DNA of 64,000 nt. Source: Paraglaciecola chathamensis S18K6. Lineage in GTDB: Bacteria > Pseudomonadota > Gammaproteobacteria > Enterobacterales > Alteromonadaceae. The stretch lies in contig BAEM01000040.1 of the NCBI GenBank assembly GCA_000314955.1, positions 62,001 through 126,000 on the forward strand, read 5' to 3'. Under the pieces are notes generated by a model that was given only the letters and a program-made list of their open reading frames with translations, had not been told where the DNA came from and searched no databases. The position numbers and the translations under genes were made by a program. Below are positions 29,487-39,468 of the stretch, piece by piece. Within the stretch, counting starts at the first letter, position 1, and the number at the start of each line of letters is the position of its first letter.

Positions 29487-31897
29487 TGCGCCTCCTGTTG
29501 CTGCTTAAATTCAGCAAAATGCTTGATAGCAGGCTGAGTATCGTTATAGAGCTTTGCAGGTTGCTGCACTTTGTATCGCGGCGACGGCAGTAATCGCCAA
29601 AGTTGCCCAGTTAAACGCGGCAAACATGAAGAACATTGATTAGGGGTACGCCGATTGCTGCGCTGAATTTGCGCCAAAGATGCCAAAGCTTCAATGACCT
29701 CAGGCGTTTCATCTAGCAGACTATTTAGCAGTACTTCGGTTTGTGATAGCAGCTCCTTCTCTTGTTCGTTGAATGGGGCATTTGCGCGTAGGGGCGCATT
29801 TAAAAGCGCAATCGCTTTTGTGAGAGTGCGCACATCTGTATCGTTTATGACGTTTGGCGTGTGTTGAGCTTCAGTATTGATATCTGTTAACTCACCTTGG
29901 TACCGGCGTTGCTCGCTAACAGGCGGTGGCTCAAACCCTAAGCGTTTTACATAAATCCGCTGGGCTTTTTTAGCGCGGTTTAACCATATCAGTGCTTGTT
30001 CTTCAAAGGGCAGGGCGTCTTGTGGACGATTTAAACGCAACTGGCCTTCAGCCTGCCACATGTAGGCGATCGCACGCTTCATCATTACTCTTGGGTTTTG
30101 TTCTATGCCACCAGGGGCTTTAAAAATGGCCACATCAGTTTCACCGTGGGCATGACCAAATTGCTCAATAACGCTTTGATAACCTGATTTATCCTCAATT
30201 AAGCCATGCTCACCTTCGTGTTGATGTGCGTCGTGGCTACCTTCGGCCGGCTCTTCATGCTCGCTGTGGTCTTCGTGCGCCTCTTCAGCACCACGTTCAT
30301 TACTTTGTTCATTATTTTGCTGCTGACTTGCGCCATCTTCCATTGTACGGGTGATACCACTGACCTCATCTCCAACAAACTGTCCGTATTTATGTTTTAA
30401 ATCAGCTTGGGCCACGCCTAATTCTTGGGAGGTATGGTTAAACTCGTGCTCGGTTAATGACGAGCGTTGTGCAATGAGTGCTTTGGTGTCGATGATGATC
30501 TGTCGCTGACTTTTAAAATATGCTGGCATGTTGTCAATGACGGTGCCCTCACTGAAAACCGTGTCTATGTCTTCACCGAGCCAGCGGATAATTTTTGTTG
30601 AAGATTGTGTTAATTGGGGCTGATTTTCTCGGTTGTCCCAAGCCTTAACACTAAAATACAGCTCATCTCCTGGCTCCATGCCTAAATTGGATAGGTCCCA
30701 CTCTTTGCTATACAGCTGCTGTCCATCAACGGTGTTGATGGTATCAAACGCAAAAACACTGTCGCGAAATTTAACCGACTCCCCGGACCCTTTGGCGACT
30801 GACGCTAATATTTCCACTTTACTTAATGCAAAGTCGTCGCTGATCACTGCTTGGGTAGAAATAGTGGGTTTACTGTTCTCATTTTGGCTTTTTATTTCCG
30901 TGATGGTCGCTTGCGGGGCAATAAAGCTGATTTGCGGTGATTCATCAGGGATAACCTTGATGCTATGCACAGCAAGTACCCGCCGTTGATGATCTAATAC
31001 CTGATACACCGCAGCACGCTTAACCACTGTGCTGGCAGTATGATTACCATCTGGCGAGCGTTCTAAAGGTAATTGTGTATTGTTGATTTGGATTGAATAA
31101 GGCTGATTTTGCCCCTGTGGTTCATTGGAAAACACCAATTGCCATTCTACTTTGCTGCCCGTAAGCACCTGCATATCAAGTGCCTGAGTTTGATTACGCT
31201 TAAAGCCATTAAAGCCAATGGCGTAGTCAGGAGGAGAAACCGCGACACGCGCATCAGTGATTTTCGACAACACATCGCTGGCTAAGTTATCGGCTGTCTC
31301 CTGAGCGCTGCTAATAGCAACCTCGTCGCCTAGCGGCTTGTGAGCAATATTGCATATGAAAATTGCCGCAAAGAGGCAAAGCAGGACCGTAACGAGGTTA
31401 AGCGCTAAGGGTGTTTTTAACCCAAAGCGGGGAGCGAGCGGCGTATTTTTATCTTCAAGTAATTTATTCAGTGCCTTTGCACTGCGCTGGTACTGTAGGC
31501 GTTGTAATACGCTCAGGGTGTGCTGATCTTTTACTAGCACAAGTTGACAGCTTTCCTCTAGTGAGGGGAACCGCCGATTAAGATCCTTGGCGACATTATG
31601 TGGGGTAATCGCTGTATAAGAAGGGCGATAAAATCCCGCGAGTAAACATAGCGCCAAGCCCATAATGAAGAGTGTGCTAATTGCTAAGGGCTGCAAAATA
31701 AATGCAGCGCTATCGATAAGATAAAGGCCAGCCACTAATAGCAGCATAAACAGCAGCAAAACGGGTAAACAGAACAGCATGTGTTGGATGAGCTTGCGCC
31801 TTTTACTGGCGTAAACTACCTGCTGCAGGGCGTTTATTTGCCGTACCTGTTCGGCATTTGGGGCTGGTGGTGTATGACCCTGAAAATCGTTCGCCAT
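29483..31897 (-). CDS. DUF4175-like membrane protein with His-rich acidic insert
   Basis: The 804-residue protein has two hydrophobic segments near residues 40-90 and one near 155-180, followed by a long periplasmic region with beta-sandwich-like stretches and a helical C-terminal third. Its size, layout and place after a BatA-like gene fit the DUF4175 family. Between about residues 530 and 566 is a Glu/Asp/His-rich insert (seven His in 26 residues, for example HEDHSEHEE and HDAHQHEGEHG), which could bind metal or act as a flexible linker. It shares one base with the upstream stop and overlaps the next gene by 4 bases. Confidence 0.65.
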   Translation of the reverse strand: MANDFQGHTPPAPNAEQVRQINALQQVVYASKRRKLIQHMLFCLPVLLLFMLLLVAGLYLIDSAAFILQPLAISTLFIMGLALCLLAGFYRPSYTAITPHNVAKDLNRRFPSLEESCQLVLVKDQHTLSVLQRLQYQRSAKALNKLLEDKNTPLAPRFGLKTPLALNLVTVLLCLFAAIFICNIAHKPLGDEVAISSAQETADNLASDVLSKITDARVAVSPPDYAIGFNGFKRNQTQALDMQVLTGSKVEWQLVFSNEPQGQNQPYSIQINNTQLPLERSPDGNHTASTVVKRAAVYQVLDHQRRVLAVHSIKVIPDESPQISFIAPQATITEIKSQNENSKPTISTQAVISDDFALSKVEILASVAKGSGESVKFRDSVFAFDTINTVDGQQLYSKEWDLSNLGMEPGDELYFSVKAWDNRENQPQLTQSSTKIIRWLGEDIDTVFSEGTVIDNMPAYFKSQRQIIIDTKALIAQRSSLTEHEFNHTSQELGVAQADLKHKYGQFVGDEVSGITRTMEDGASQQQNNEQSNERGAEEAHEDHSEHEEPAEGSHDAHQHEGEHGLIEDKSGYQSVIEQFGHAHGETDVAIFKAPGGIEQNPRVMMKRAIAYMWQAEGQLRLNRPQDALPFEEQALIWLNRAKKAQRIYVKRLGFEPPPVSEQRRYQGELTDINTEAQHTPNVINDTDVRTLTKAIALLNAPLRANAPFNEQEKELLSQTEVLLNSLLDETPEVIEALASLAQIQRSNRRTPNQCSSCLPRLTGQLWRLLPSPRYKVQQPAKLYNDTQPAIKHFAEFKQQQEAQ

Positions 31898-33648
31898 TAA
31901 GTTGCCCCTGCGCCTTTGGTTCTAGCGGAATATTCGCTGGCAATGCGCTCAAGACAGAACGCGCAAACGAGCAGGGTGAGTAACCAATAATGGGTTTGGT
32001 CATCGCGCTGAGGGTTAAGTGACGGGACTAGGCTTCGTACAGGCTCATTTTCACCTTGCTGCTGTGCCTGATTATTACTATTGGCTTTGGCCGATTTTGT
32101 TGGTGCCCCGCGCGCTATTTGCGCTGCATGCACAGTCGCCCTTGCTTGGTACGTTTGCTGATATCGGGACTCGTTCATGAGTGCAACTAAGGTATATGGA
32201 AAGTCCAACTGAGATACCCAATTTGTCCAGCTAGGTTCAAACCGGCTGTAAAATTCTAGAATTTGCCCCGTGTTACGCTTGTGCTCAGCAACATGAGTCT
32301 CGGTAGCTTCGGTGGAGGTTGCTATTGTTCTTGTTAATAAGGGTTGCTGATCGCTTGTTTGCCAGATGACCTGATAGTGCGTGCTGGTGGGCGCTTCATC
32401 TTTGCTGCTGGTTATCTTCTCGGTCACTTTAGCAAGCGCGCCTATCTTGCGAATGCTTATCTCATTATTGCGTAGGCCGCTTTGGGTAATAAATACTGAG
32501 TGTTTACCGGTGCTGACAACCTGCTGATTCGCAGTGATAAATAAATTACCGCCTTGTTGTACATATTGGTTGAGTATTCTTTTCAGGGCCGAAGCCTGAG
32601 CAACTGCCTGCTCTGATACTTGAGCCGGAGTTTGCGCTTGCTGTGTATTGAGCCCAGTATCAGCAAGATAAAATACCCAGTTGTATAGCTCGAGTTGCTC
32701 AAGTGACATTGGTGACGAAGCGGGTAGATGAGCCACTGATAGTTCACGGTTCAACTCGCGATCGAGTGCGTCAAAAGCGGCCATTAAATATTGTGTTTGC
32801 GCATGGTTTTTCGCCGATGTTAGCATCAATATCTTCGATTTTTCACCCATAAGAGATGAACTTTCTGCACTGCTAATGTGCCAAGTTAGGGTTTCAGGAA
32901 GGTTTATTTTGTCGTTATTGAACTGAGAAAATCCACTGCTAGTAAAAATCTGTATTTGGCTAGGGGACACTGTTGGGTGAGTGGCTATAAAATCAGCTAC
33001 TTGCTGCCATATTGTTGTTTGGGGCAGTGGGCGTGCTGTATTGATTTGAGCGTTTAGTCCAGTTTTTTCGTTGGCTGCAGTGATTTGCGCCAACCTATCG
33101 AGTGTTAATTCGTTGTTGCCATTAATAGCGTACTCACTCAGCGCTTCTGGCTGCTCATTGCTCAGCTTAGCGTTCAAATTATTGCTCGGATTCTTGCCAG
33201 GGCTATTGCTCAGGCTATTGTTCAGATTCTTGCTCGCATTAGCGCCAAGAATAACCAACCTGCTTGAAGTTGCATCTTGAGCTTGATTGAAGGTTTTTAG
33301 CAAGCTTTGTTTTTCATTTTCGCTGGCATGGTGTAGCCAATCTTGGCTGACTAAAAAATACCGTGTTTGACTATTATCGGAGGGCTGCTTCATACACTGA
33401 GCCAGCGCCAAGCTAAGAAGTACGATTATCATCATACGTAACAACAGCAGCAGCCACTGACTTAGGCGCAGCGCGTTAGGCACACTACTTTGCTTTGCGG
33501 GGATAAGTGCGTATTGAGCAAATGAAATGAGCGGCGCTTTACTTTTACTGAAAAAATGGATGGCTAAAGGAATAATGACAGCGAGCATACCCAATAACCA
33601 TAGAGGAGAAAGCACAATATTGTTTAGCGCGCTAAACATTGCCCCCAT
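31897..33648 (-). CDS. BatA-like membrane protein
   Basis: The 583-residue protein starts with a membrane segment followed by PLAIHFFSKSKAPLISFAQY, the N-terminal BatA/aerotolerance domain pattern, and a second segment near 63-85. A third lies near 555-572, so most of the protein faces the periplasm. It contains an Asn/Ser/Leu-rich low-complexity stretch near residues 135-165 (NNSLSNSPGKNPSNN) made from short DNA repeats around 33170-33245. It lies 2 bases after the DUF58 gene, as in MoxR-DUF58-BatA operons. Bat proteins are linked to stress tolerance and envelope integrity; the precise role is unknown. Confidence 0.75.
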   Translation of the reverse strand: MGAMFSALNNIVLSPLWLLGMLAVIIPLAIHFFSKSKAPLISFAQYALIPAKQSSVPNALRLSQWLLLLLRMMIIVLLSLALAQCMKQPSDNSQTRYFLVSQDWLHHASENEKQSLLKTFNQAQDATSSRLVILGANASKNLNNSLSNSPGKNPSNNLNAKLSNEQPEALSEYAINGNNELTLDRLAQITAANEKTGLNAQINTARPLPQTTIWQQVADFIATHPTVSPSQIQIFTSSGFSQFNNDKINLPETLTWHISSAESSSLMGEKSKILMLTSAKNHAQTQYLMAAFDALDRELNRELSVAHLPASSPMSLEQLELYNWVFYLADTGLNTQQAQTPAQVSEQAVAQASALKRILNQYVQQGGNLFITANQQVVSTGKHSVFITQSGLRNNEISIRKIGALAKVTEKITSSKDEAPTSTHYQVIWQTSDQQPLLTRTIATSTEATETHVAEHKRNTGQILEFYSRFEPSWTNWVSQLDFPYTLVALMNESRYQQTYQARATVHAAQIARGAPTKSAKANSNNQAQQQGENEPVRSLVPSLNPQRDDQTHYWLLTLLVCAFCLERIASEYSARTKGAGAT

Positions 33649-33650
33649 GG

Positions 33651-34553
33651 TTATTTTCTGCCCGAGCGGGACGTCAAGTAGGCGTGCACGCTTTTATCTA
33701 AAGGTTCATCAATATTGGCCCTAAAAAGCGCAATGTTTTGCTGCTCCAAGCGGCTTTTCAACGTGGCTTGATGCTGCTCATATGCCGCTAAATATTGCGC
33801 TTTAACTTCTGAACTTGAAACTAGACGTTGCTCTTTAGTTTCTGGATTTTCGACTCTTATCGCGCCTTTATAGGGAAAGTTAACCTCATCATCGCAAACT
33901 AACTGCATGGCTACGACTTCATTCTGGCCGTAATTTAATGGCTGCATGAAGTCTACTATCTCGGTTTCGCGTTGCATAAAATCACTGAGCACAAATATCA
34001 AACCTTGAGGGTGAATATTTCCCAATGATTGCGTTAGGGTTGCCTTATTTGGAAATTGTTTACCCACAGTAAGTTGACTCAGCGTCAGCATGAGTTTGTG
34101 CCAGTGCTGCTGACCGGTTCCACAAGGCAGAAAATCAATTCGCTCATCAGATAAACCGATAACGCCTACAGCGTCACCTTGCTGCTGGGCAATGTAAGCG
34201 ATAGTCGCTAAAAAATAACGGGCGTAATCTAGTTTATGCCAACCGCCTTGGGCTTTGCTGGTGGCTGATTGTTGCAACATAGATAGGCTGGTATCTAGCA
34301 CCAGCCAAATTTGCGTATCGCTTTCCCGCTCAGCTTCGCGGACAAAATATTTGTCAGAGCGAGCAAAGAGTTTCCAGTCAACTTTGCCTAGCTCATCCCC
34401 AGGCTCGTAGCTACGGTATTGGCTAAACTCAACTCCCGAGCCTTTTTGCACACTGGTATGCTGACCGTGTAGCACACCTTCGGCGACCGTTTTGGCGACT
34501 AAGGGCATGTCTTTAACACGAGAAAGCGTGAGCGGGTCAATCCATTGCTGCAT
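33651..34553 (-). CDS. DUF58 domain protein (VWA-like, MoxR partner)
   Basis: The 300-residue soluble protein has the DUF58 core GSGVEFSQYRSYEPGDELGKVDWKLFARSDKYFV near residues 38-73, the strongest mark of the family. This is followed by a von Willebrand-like segment with IWLVLDTSLSMLQQS (DxSxS metal-site pattern). Such proteins are expected to work with MoxR AAA+ ATPases, possibly as the client-binding or metal-insertion partner. It is 2 bases downstream of moxR, so the pair is surely cotranscribed. Confidence 0.88.
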   Translation of the reverse strand: MQQWIDPLTLSRVKDMPLVAKTVAEGVLHGQHTSVQKGSGVEFSQYRSYEPGDELGKVDWKLFARSDKYFVREAERESDTQIWLVLDTSLSMLQQSATSKAQGGWHKLDYARYFLATIAYIAQQQGDAVGVIGLSDERIDFLPCGTGQQHWHKLMLTLSQLTVGKQFPNKATLTQSLGNIHPQGLIFVLSDFMQRETEIVDFMQPLNYGQNEVVAMQLVCDDEVNFPYKGAIRVENPETKEQRLVSSSEVKAQYLAAYEQHQATLKSRLEQQNIALFRANIDEPLDKSVHAYLTSRSGRK

Positions 34554-34555
34554 GT

Positions 34556-35623
34556 TTAGCCCGCGCTACGAGAAGACGCGTTTGAAGCCAAGGGGCTTTC
34601 AGGGAGAGGCGTATGGTTAATTAGATGGTCAATTACGTTATCTGTATCCATGTTTTGCGCCTGAGCTTGAAAGTTAAGTAATATTCGATGGCGCAGTACG
34701 CCATGAGCCACACTACGAATATCCTCTAAGGTCACAGCAAAGCGTTGATTTAACAGGGCATTGGCTTTGGCGCATAATACTAGTGCTTGGCCTGCGCGCG
34801 GCCCTGCGCCCCAACGGACAAACTCTTTCACGCTTTGATTTTCGCTAATATCTGGGCGAGTATCGCGCACGAGTTGACTGATGTATTGCAGTAGCTCTGA
34901 TGAGATCTCCACTTGGCGCACTAAGCTTTGCAATGTCAGTATTTCTTCGGTGTGCAGTACTTCTTTTAACGTAACGCTTTGGGTACCAGTAGTACGGGCT
35001 AGGATCTCTATTTCTTCTTCTGCACTTGGATAACCCACGCGCACAAACATTAAGAAGCGGTCGAGTTGTGCTTCAGGCAGGGCATAGGTGCCTGATTGCT
35101 CAACGGGATTCTGAGTAGCCAAAACAAAAAAGGGTTTTGGTAAAGGGTGAATATTGCCCGCATAGCTGATGGTCCGCTCTTGCATGGCTTCTAGTAGTGC
35201 TGCTTGGGTTTTTGGTGGAGTACGGTTTATTTCATCTGCTAATAAAATATGAGTGAAAACGGGACCTTGTTTGAATTTAAAAAAGCGTTCGCCACTGTCG
35301 TGGTCTGTTTCCAGTATTTCTGTGCCTATAATGTCGCTTGGCATTAAATCCGGTGTAAATTGAATACGCTTGTAATCCAGCTCTAGGGTTTTGGCTAATG
35401 AGCTGACCACTAAGGTTTTGGCTAATCCTGGTGCGCCTTCTAGTAAACAATGGCCACCAGCTAACATCGCGACTAACAATTGCTGCACGACGCTGCGCTG
35501 GCCAACTATCACTCGGCCAAGTTCATCAGTAACATCGGCCAGCTTGGAAAGTAGCTGTAAAATATCTTGCTCACAAAGGGCGTGGCTCTGTGGTTCACAG
35601 GGCAAACTGTTCGTGGTACTCAT
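34556..35623 (-). CDS. MoxR-family AAA+ ATPase
   Basis: The 355-residue protein is a MoxR-type AAA+ ATPase. The Walker A is LLEGAPGLAKTLVV, Walker B is ILLADEINRTPPKTQAALLEAMQE, and sensor 1 is ATQNPVEQSGTYALPEAQLDRF; the last two are diagnostic of MoxR. WGAGPRAGQALVLCAKA near residue 270 is the C-terminal lid. MoxR ATPases act as chaperones for complex assembly or cofactor insertion. Its cognate DUF58 and Bat genes follow directly, which places its action near the inner membrane. Confidence 0.93.
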   Translation of the reverse strand: MSTTNSLPCEPQSHALCEQDILQLLSKLADVTDELGRVIVGQRSVVQQLLVAMLAGGHCLLEGAPGLAKTLVVSSLAKTLELDYKRIQFTPDLMPSDIIGTEILETDHDSGERFFKFKQGPVFTHILLADEINRTPPKTQAALLEAMQERTISYAGNIHPLPKPFFVLATQNPVEQSGTYALPEAQLDRFLMFVRVGYPSAEEEIEILARTTGTQSVTLKEVLHTEEILTLQSLVRQVEISSELLQYISQLVRDTRPDISENQSVKEFVRWGAGPRAGQALVLCAKANALLNQRFAVTLEDIRSVAHGVLRHRILLNFQAQAQNMDTDNVIDHLINHTPLPESPLASNASSRSAG

Positions 35624-35702
35624 GAGGTTACTACCTTAATTCTTATTGGTTGGCCGACTATTCTTGGTGCTCGATTAGCATAGTGTTCTTGTTTATATGG
35701 GC

Positions 35703-36413
35703 TCAGGCGGTCATGGCATAAAGTACGATATTCACCGCGAATTTTGTGTTGTCTTCTTTGAGCCAGCGCTTGTTACGAAAATCATAATCCCATTCGCAAC
35801 CTAAATCTTTATTGCTGTATAGCACCGCAATTTTGCCGTTAACTATGATGGCTTTCAGGTAGTTGTGAACCAAGTCATCACCCCAGCCATTAAGTTCAAT
35901 AGAAGTACGCGGTGGCCCATCAAAGGTAAAAAATGCACTGTATATTGGATGATCGTTAGGGATCTTTTGTAAGGCATCTTCCCCAAATAGGCTGCGCATT
36001 TGTGCTTCAAAGGTTTTGGCAAACATTCCGTCAATATCGTGGTTACAATCATCTACAAAAACAAAGCCACCATTTTCAACGTATTGCTTAAAGTTCTGCG
36101 CCTCGGCATCGCTAAATTGCACCAATCTGTGCCCAGCCATATAACAAAAAGGCGCGTTTAACATGGCGGGGTCTGACAGGGGAATAATGCGCTCTTTTAT
36201 ATCCACCCTCAGGCTGGTGTATTCAATTAACGAGTTGAGCACGTTGGCAGGCATTCGTTCGTCGACTTCCCAATCACCGGACTCGTAGCTTAATCGAGTA
36301 AAATAGAAATCGTAATCACTGCTCTGGGCCCATGAATTGGCACCACGAAAAAACGCCTGTGCAGCGAATGCTATACATGCGTTTTTAATAAATTTTCGGC
36401 GGGACATACTCAT
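35703..36413 (-). CDS. Tat-exported DUF4159 protein
   Basis: ATG 36413 gives 236 residues; a GTG four codons earlier is also open. The N-terminus MSRRKFIKNACIAFAAQAFF is a twin-arginine signal (SRRKFIK), so the folded protein is expected in the periplasm. The body has DYDFYFTRLSYESGDWEVD, NGGFVFVDDCNHD and GWGDDLVHNYLKAI, consistent with DUF4159, a domain often found near MoxR and BatA genes. It sits between the PmbA-like gene (53 bases) and moxR (79 bases). A Tat signal implies cofactor binding or folding before export; no cofactor motif is recognised. Confidence 0.8.
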   Translation of the reverse strand: MSMSRRKFIKNACIAFAAQAFFRGANSWAQSSDYDFYFTRLSYESGDWEVDERMPANVLNSLIEYTSLRVDIKERIIPLSDPAMLNAPFCYMAGHRLVQFSDAEAQNFKQYVENGGFVFVDDCNHDIDGMFAKTFEAQMRSLFGEDALQKIPNDHPIYSAFFTFDGPPRTSIELNGWGDDLVHNYLKAIIVNGKIAVLYSNKDLGCEWDYDFRNKRWLKEDNTKFAVNIVLYAMTA

Positions 36414-36478
36414 GGTTTGGCACACGTTTAAAATGATGAAAATGGCCTCAGGCTCGTACGAGCCTGAGACAAAGCGAC

Positions 36479-37813
36479 TTATACTGCGTCAGACAAGCTG
36501 CTAAACGTAAAGTCACGAATTTTCATAGGCGGTATCATGCAGCCTTCAATCCGCTGTGGTTCACCCAGCGCCTCAATATTATTGAGCATAATGATCGGGC
36601 TTTCATTGAAACGGAAGTTTTTGATCGGGTATTTGATCTTGCCGTTTTCAATGTAAAAGGTGCCGTCGCGGGTCAAACCTGTATACAGCAAGGTTTGCGG
36701 GTCAAGGCCACGTATGTACCACAAGCGGGTGACCAGCACGCCCCGGCGAGTGTTTTTGATCATATCTTCAAGAGACTGATCACCACCGCTCATAATGAAA
36801 TTACGATTGGCTGGTATATAGTCACTTTTGGTATGTTTTGCCCAGTAAGGTGAGTTGGGCATGTTTTTAATCGTACCGTCTTTTACCCAATCGATTTTAC
36901 TCAACGGATAACCATTGCCAGCAAAGGGCGCGCTAGGGGCAATTGCATGCTGAGGATCAGAATAAATATGGACACGTTCGTCAAACATCTTCTGGCCCAA
37001 TTTGTTTTTCGGAGCGTTTTCGCCTTTGGGGACTTTATTGCTTAAAAAACTTCGCCCTTCGTCCGCAGAACGTTGATCAAACGCACGCATCATATTTTGA
37101 ATAAGGCCAACACTGGCTGCAGGCTCGAGGATAACCGTATACTTACCTGGCTCCATTTCTTTTGCTTCTGCAGAGCCTTTCGATTTTTGAATGGCAATAG
37201 AGGACAACTTAGCGGTATCGAGCAGCTTTACGTCACTGTAGTCACCCGAGGCCCAGCCCGAGCCTTTACCATCTTCGGTACGAATAGTGACCGAAAAATC
37301 CACCTGGGTAGCTGTGTTATACGCGAACAAACCTTTGCTGTTCATAATCGCGCTCATCTCTACGGCGTCTTCTAAAAAGCCCGCTGCAATGAGCTTGTTC
37401 TTTTTAGATGGCTCAATACTATCAAAGGCCGCTTGAGCGCGATCCTCTGGGGTCACATTGGCAGTAGATTCAAAATACGTATTTGCTTTGCTGTATTTTT
37501 GTTTGCCAAATACAGGCATAAACTCTTCATTTTCTGGGGCGAGCTTGGCTAGTTCTTCCGAGCGGCGCACTACTTTTTCAAGGGAAGCATCGTCAAACTC
37601 ATTAATGGTGGCGGTGCCTGTGCGCTTACCAAAGGTAGATTGCACGATAAGCATAAGGTCGCTTTCTTGTCCTGAGGTTGACACAGTGTTGCGGGCATAG
37701 CGAATATTGCCACCCACTTTGCTTTCTAAATTGCATTCGCATTCATCGGCTTTTGAGAATGTAAGGACTTTGCTCAGCAGCTCTTTGGCGTGTTGTTCGG
37801 TAATTATGGTCAT
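36479..37813 (-). CDS. PmbA/TldE-like member of the TldD/PmbA family
   Basis: The 444-residue protein has the TldD/PmbA fold pattern: an N-terminal region with LESKVGGNIRYARNTVSTSG and a C-terminal region with LLYTGLTRDGTFYIENGKIKYPIKNFRFNES. It lacks an HExxxH motif, as expected of the non-catalytic PmbA-type subunit. In E. coli TldD and TldE (PmbA) form a heterodimeric metalloprotease that acts on unfolded or modified peptides. The gene follows the tldD-like gene after 26 bases. It has no signal peptide, although its partner carries a Tat signal. Confidence 0.88.
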   Translation of the reverse strand: MTIITEQHAKELLSKVLTFSKADECECNLESKVGGNIRYARNTVSTSGQESDLMLIVQSTFGKRTGTATINEFDDASLEKVVRRSEELAKLAPENEEFMPVFGKQKYSKANTYFESTANVTPEDRAQAAFDSIEPSKKNKLIAAGFLEDAVEMSAIMNSKGLFAYNTATQVDFSVTIRTEDGKGSGWASGDYSDVKLLDTAKLSSIAIQKSKGSAEAKEMEPGKYTVILEPAASVGLIQNMMRAFDQRSADEGRSFLSNKVPKGENAPKNKLGQKMFDERVHIYSDPQHAIAPSAPFAGNGYPLSKIDWVKDGTIKNMPNSPYWAKHTKSDYIPANRNFIMSGGDQSLEDMIKNTRRGVLVTRLWYIRGLDPQTLLYTGLTRDGTFYIENGKIKYPIKNFRFNESPIIMLNNIEALGEPQRIEGCMIPPMKIRDFTFSSLSDAV

Positions 37814-37839
37814 TATATTTTTCCTTCTTAGTGAGCTGC

Positions 37840-39468
37840 TTAAACGTTGCGCGCTGTGTTAATCACGTTAATGTTGTCGAATCTCGTGGTTGGACAACCA
37901 TGAGAAACCGCGCTCACTTGTGAAGGCTGGCCTTTACCATCAAAGAACGAACCGCCCACTCTGTAATCTGATTTACCTGCTAACTGACTACAGCTATTCC
38001 AAAATTCCTGGGTGTTAGATTGGTATGCAACATCTTCAATTTGGTCGACAATTTTGCCGTCTTTAATTTCATAAAATAACTGCCCACCAAATTGGAAGTT
38101 ATAACGTTGTTGGTCGATAGAGTAAGAGCCGCGACCAGCAATATAAATGCCTTTTTCAACATCTTTAATCACATCATCAGCAGATAAGTCTTTTTCATTT
38201 GGACGAAGTGACACATTCGACATACGCTGGAATTGCACATCGCGCCAGCTCTGTGCATAACTGCAACCATGAGATTCTTTTTGCCCAAGCATATGTACTT
38301 GGTCTCGGGTTGCTTGATAGTTCACCAAAATACCGTCTTTGATCAAGTCCCATTCTTTGGTTTTAACACCCTCGTCATCGTATCCCACATTGCCTAAGGT
38401 GTTGGCTTGATTTTTATCTGCATATAGATTGACTATGTCTGACCCATATTGGAAATCACCGCTTTTCCATTTGTCTAACGTGGCAAAACTAGTACCAGCG
38501 TAGTTTGCTTCGTAGCCCAGTACTCGGTCTAGCTCAAGTGGGTGTCCAACGGATTCGTGTATGGTCAGCATTAGGTGAGCTGGGTCTAACACGAGGTCAT
38601 ATTTGCCAGGCTCTACTGATTTTGCTTTTAATTTTGCTTGCAGTTGTTTACCAGCAGCCGCGGCATCTTCTACCATATCGTAGGAGTTATGGTAGCCAAC
38701 GTTTGCCCCTTGAACTCGCACTTTGTCTTTTTCTAAACCGTCTAAATATTCGTATCCCATACCCACGGGGTTGCCTAAAGCAGAGCGCTGTTTGAAGCCG
38801 TCTTCCCCTACAGCTGTGGCGGTAAAAGGAGCCCATAGGCGATGAATATCTTGATCGATGTATGAGCCATCGGTGGAGGCAAAATACTTTTGCTCATTCA
38901 CTAGGAATAAACGTGAACTGATAAAGCTCGCGCCGTTTTGCATTGCGGCATCGTTTACTGACAATAATAAATCGACCTTTTCCTGAATGGGGACTTCCAT
39001 GGCATTCTTTTTGATAGGTGTTTGCCAGCTGACTTCACCAACCCCTTTCACAGGAGCGAGTTGCACAGGTGTGGTTTGAAACTTTGAATTTGCCATAGCG
39101 ACGGCGACAGCTTGTTCTGCAGCTTTAGCCACGCTGTCAGGCGTCATGTTTGAAGTAGACGCAAACCCCCATGTCCCATTAGCAATGACACGCACGCCAA
39201 TACCCGCAGATTCAGTATTGGTTATGCTGTCAACGCGGGTTTCACGGGTCGTCACAAATTGGTTTAAGTAACGGCCAATGCGCGCATCAGCATAGGTGGC
39301 CCCTTTTGCTTTTGCGGCGTTTAATGCGATATCAGCAAGCTTCTTTTTGTACGTTACATCCATGGGTTTATCGAGAAGTTGATCGGCTGATATAGCCACT
39401 CCGGATATCGGTAGCATAAGCGTGCCCATTCCGGCACTACTTAGCTTTATAAAGTCGCGTCTTTCCAT
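37840..39468 (-). CDS. Tat-exported TldD-family metalloprotease
   Basis: The 542-residue protein carries a twin-arginine signal (MERRDFIKLSS, then a hydrophobic core GMGTLMLPISGVAIS). TldD signatures follow: TTRETRVDSITNTESAGIGVRVI near residue 73, and the metal-binding motif LTIHESVGHPLELDR near 302 (HExxxH). GRGSYSIDQQRYNFQFGGQLFYEI near 450 is the substrate-strand region. E. coli TldD is cytoplasmic and has no signal, so the exported form is the notable feature. It is upstream of the PmbA-like gene and probably forms a heterodimer with it. Confidence 0.9.
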   Translation of the reverse strand: MERRDFIKLSSAGMGTLMLPISGVAISADQLLDKPMDVTYKKKLADIALNAAKAKGATYADARIGRYLNQFVTTRETRVDSITNTESAGIGVRVIANGTWGFASTSNMTPDSVAKAAEQAVAVAMANSKFQTTPVQLAPVKGVGEVSWQTPIKKNAMEVPIQEKVDLLLSVNDAAMQNGASFISSRLFLVNEQKYFASTDGSYIDQDIHRLWAPFTATAVGEDGFKQRSALGNPVGMGYEYLDGLEKDKVRVQGANVGYHNSYDMVEDAAAAGKQLQAKLKAKSVEPGKYDLVLDPAHLMLTIHESVGHPLELDRVLGYEANYAGTSFATLDKWKSGDFQYGSDIVNLYADKNQANTLGNVGYDDEGVKTKEWDLIKDGILVNYQATRDQVHMLGQKESHGCSYAQSWRDVQFQRMSNVSLRPNEKDLSADDVIKDVEKGIYIAGRGSYSIDQQRYNFQFGGQLFYEIKDGKIVDQIEDVAYQSNTQEFWNSCSQLAGKSDYRVGGSFFDGKGQPSQVSAVSHGCPTTRFDNINVINTARNV

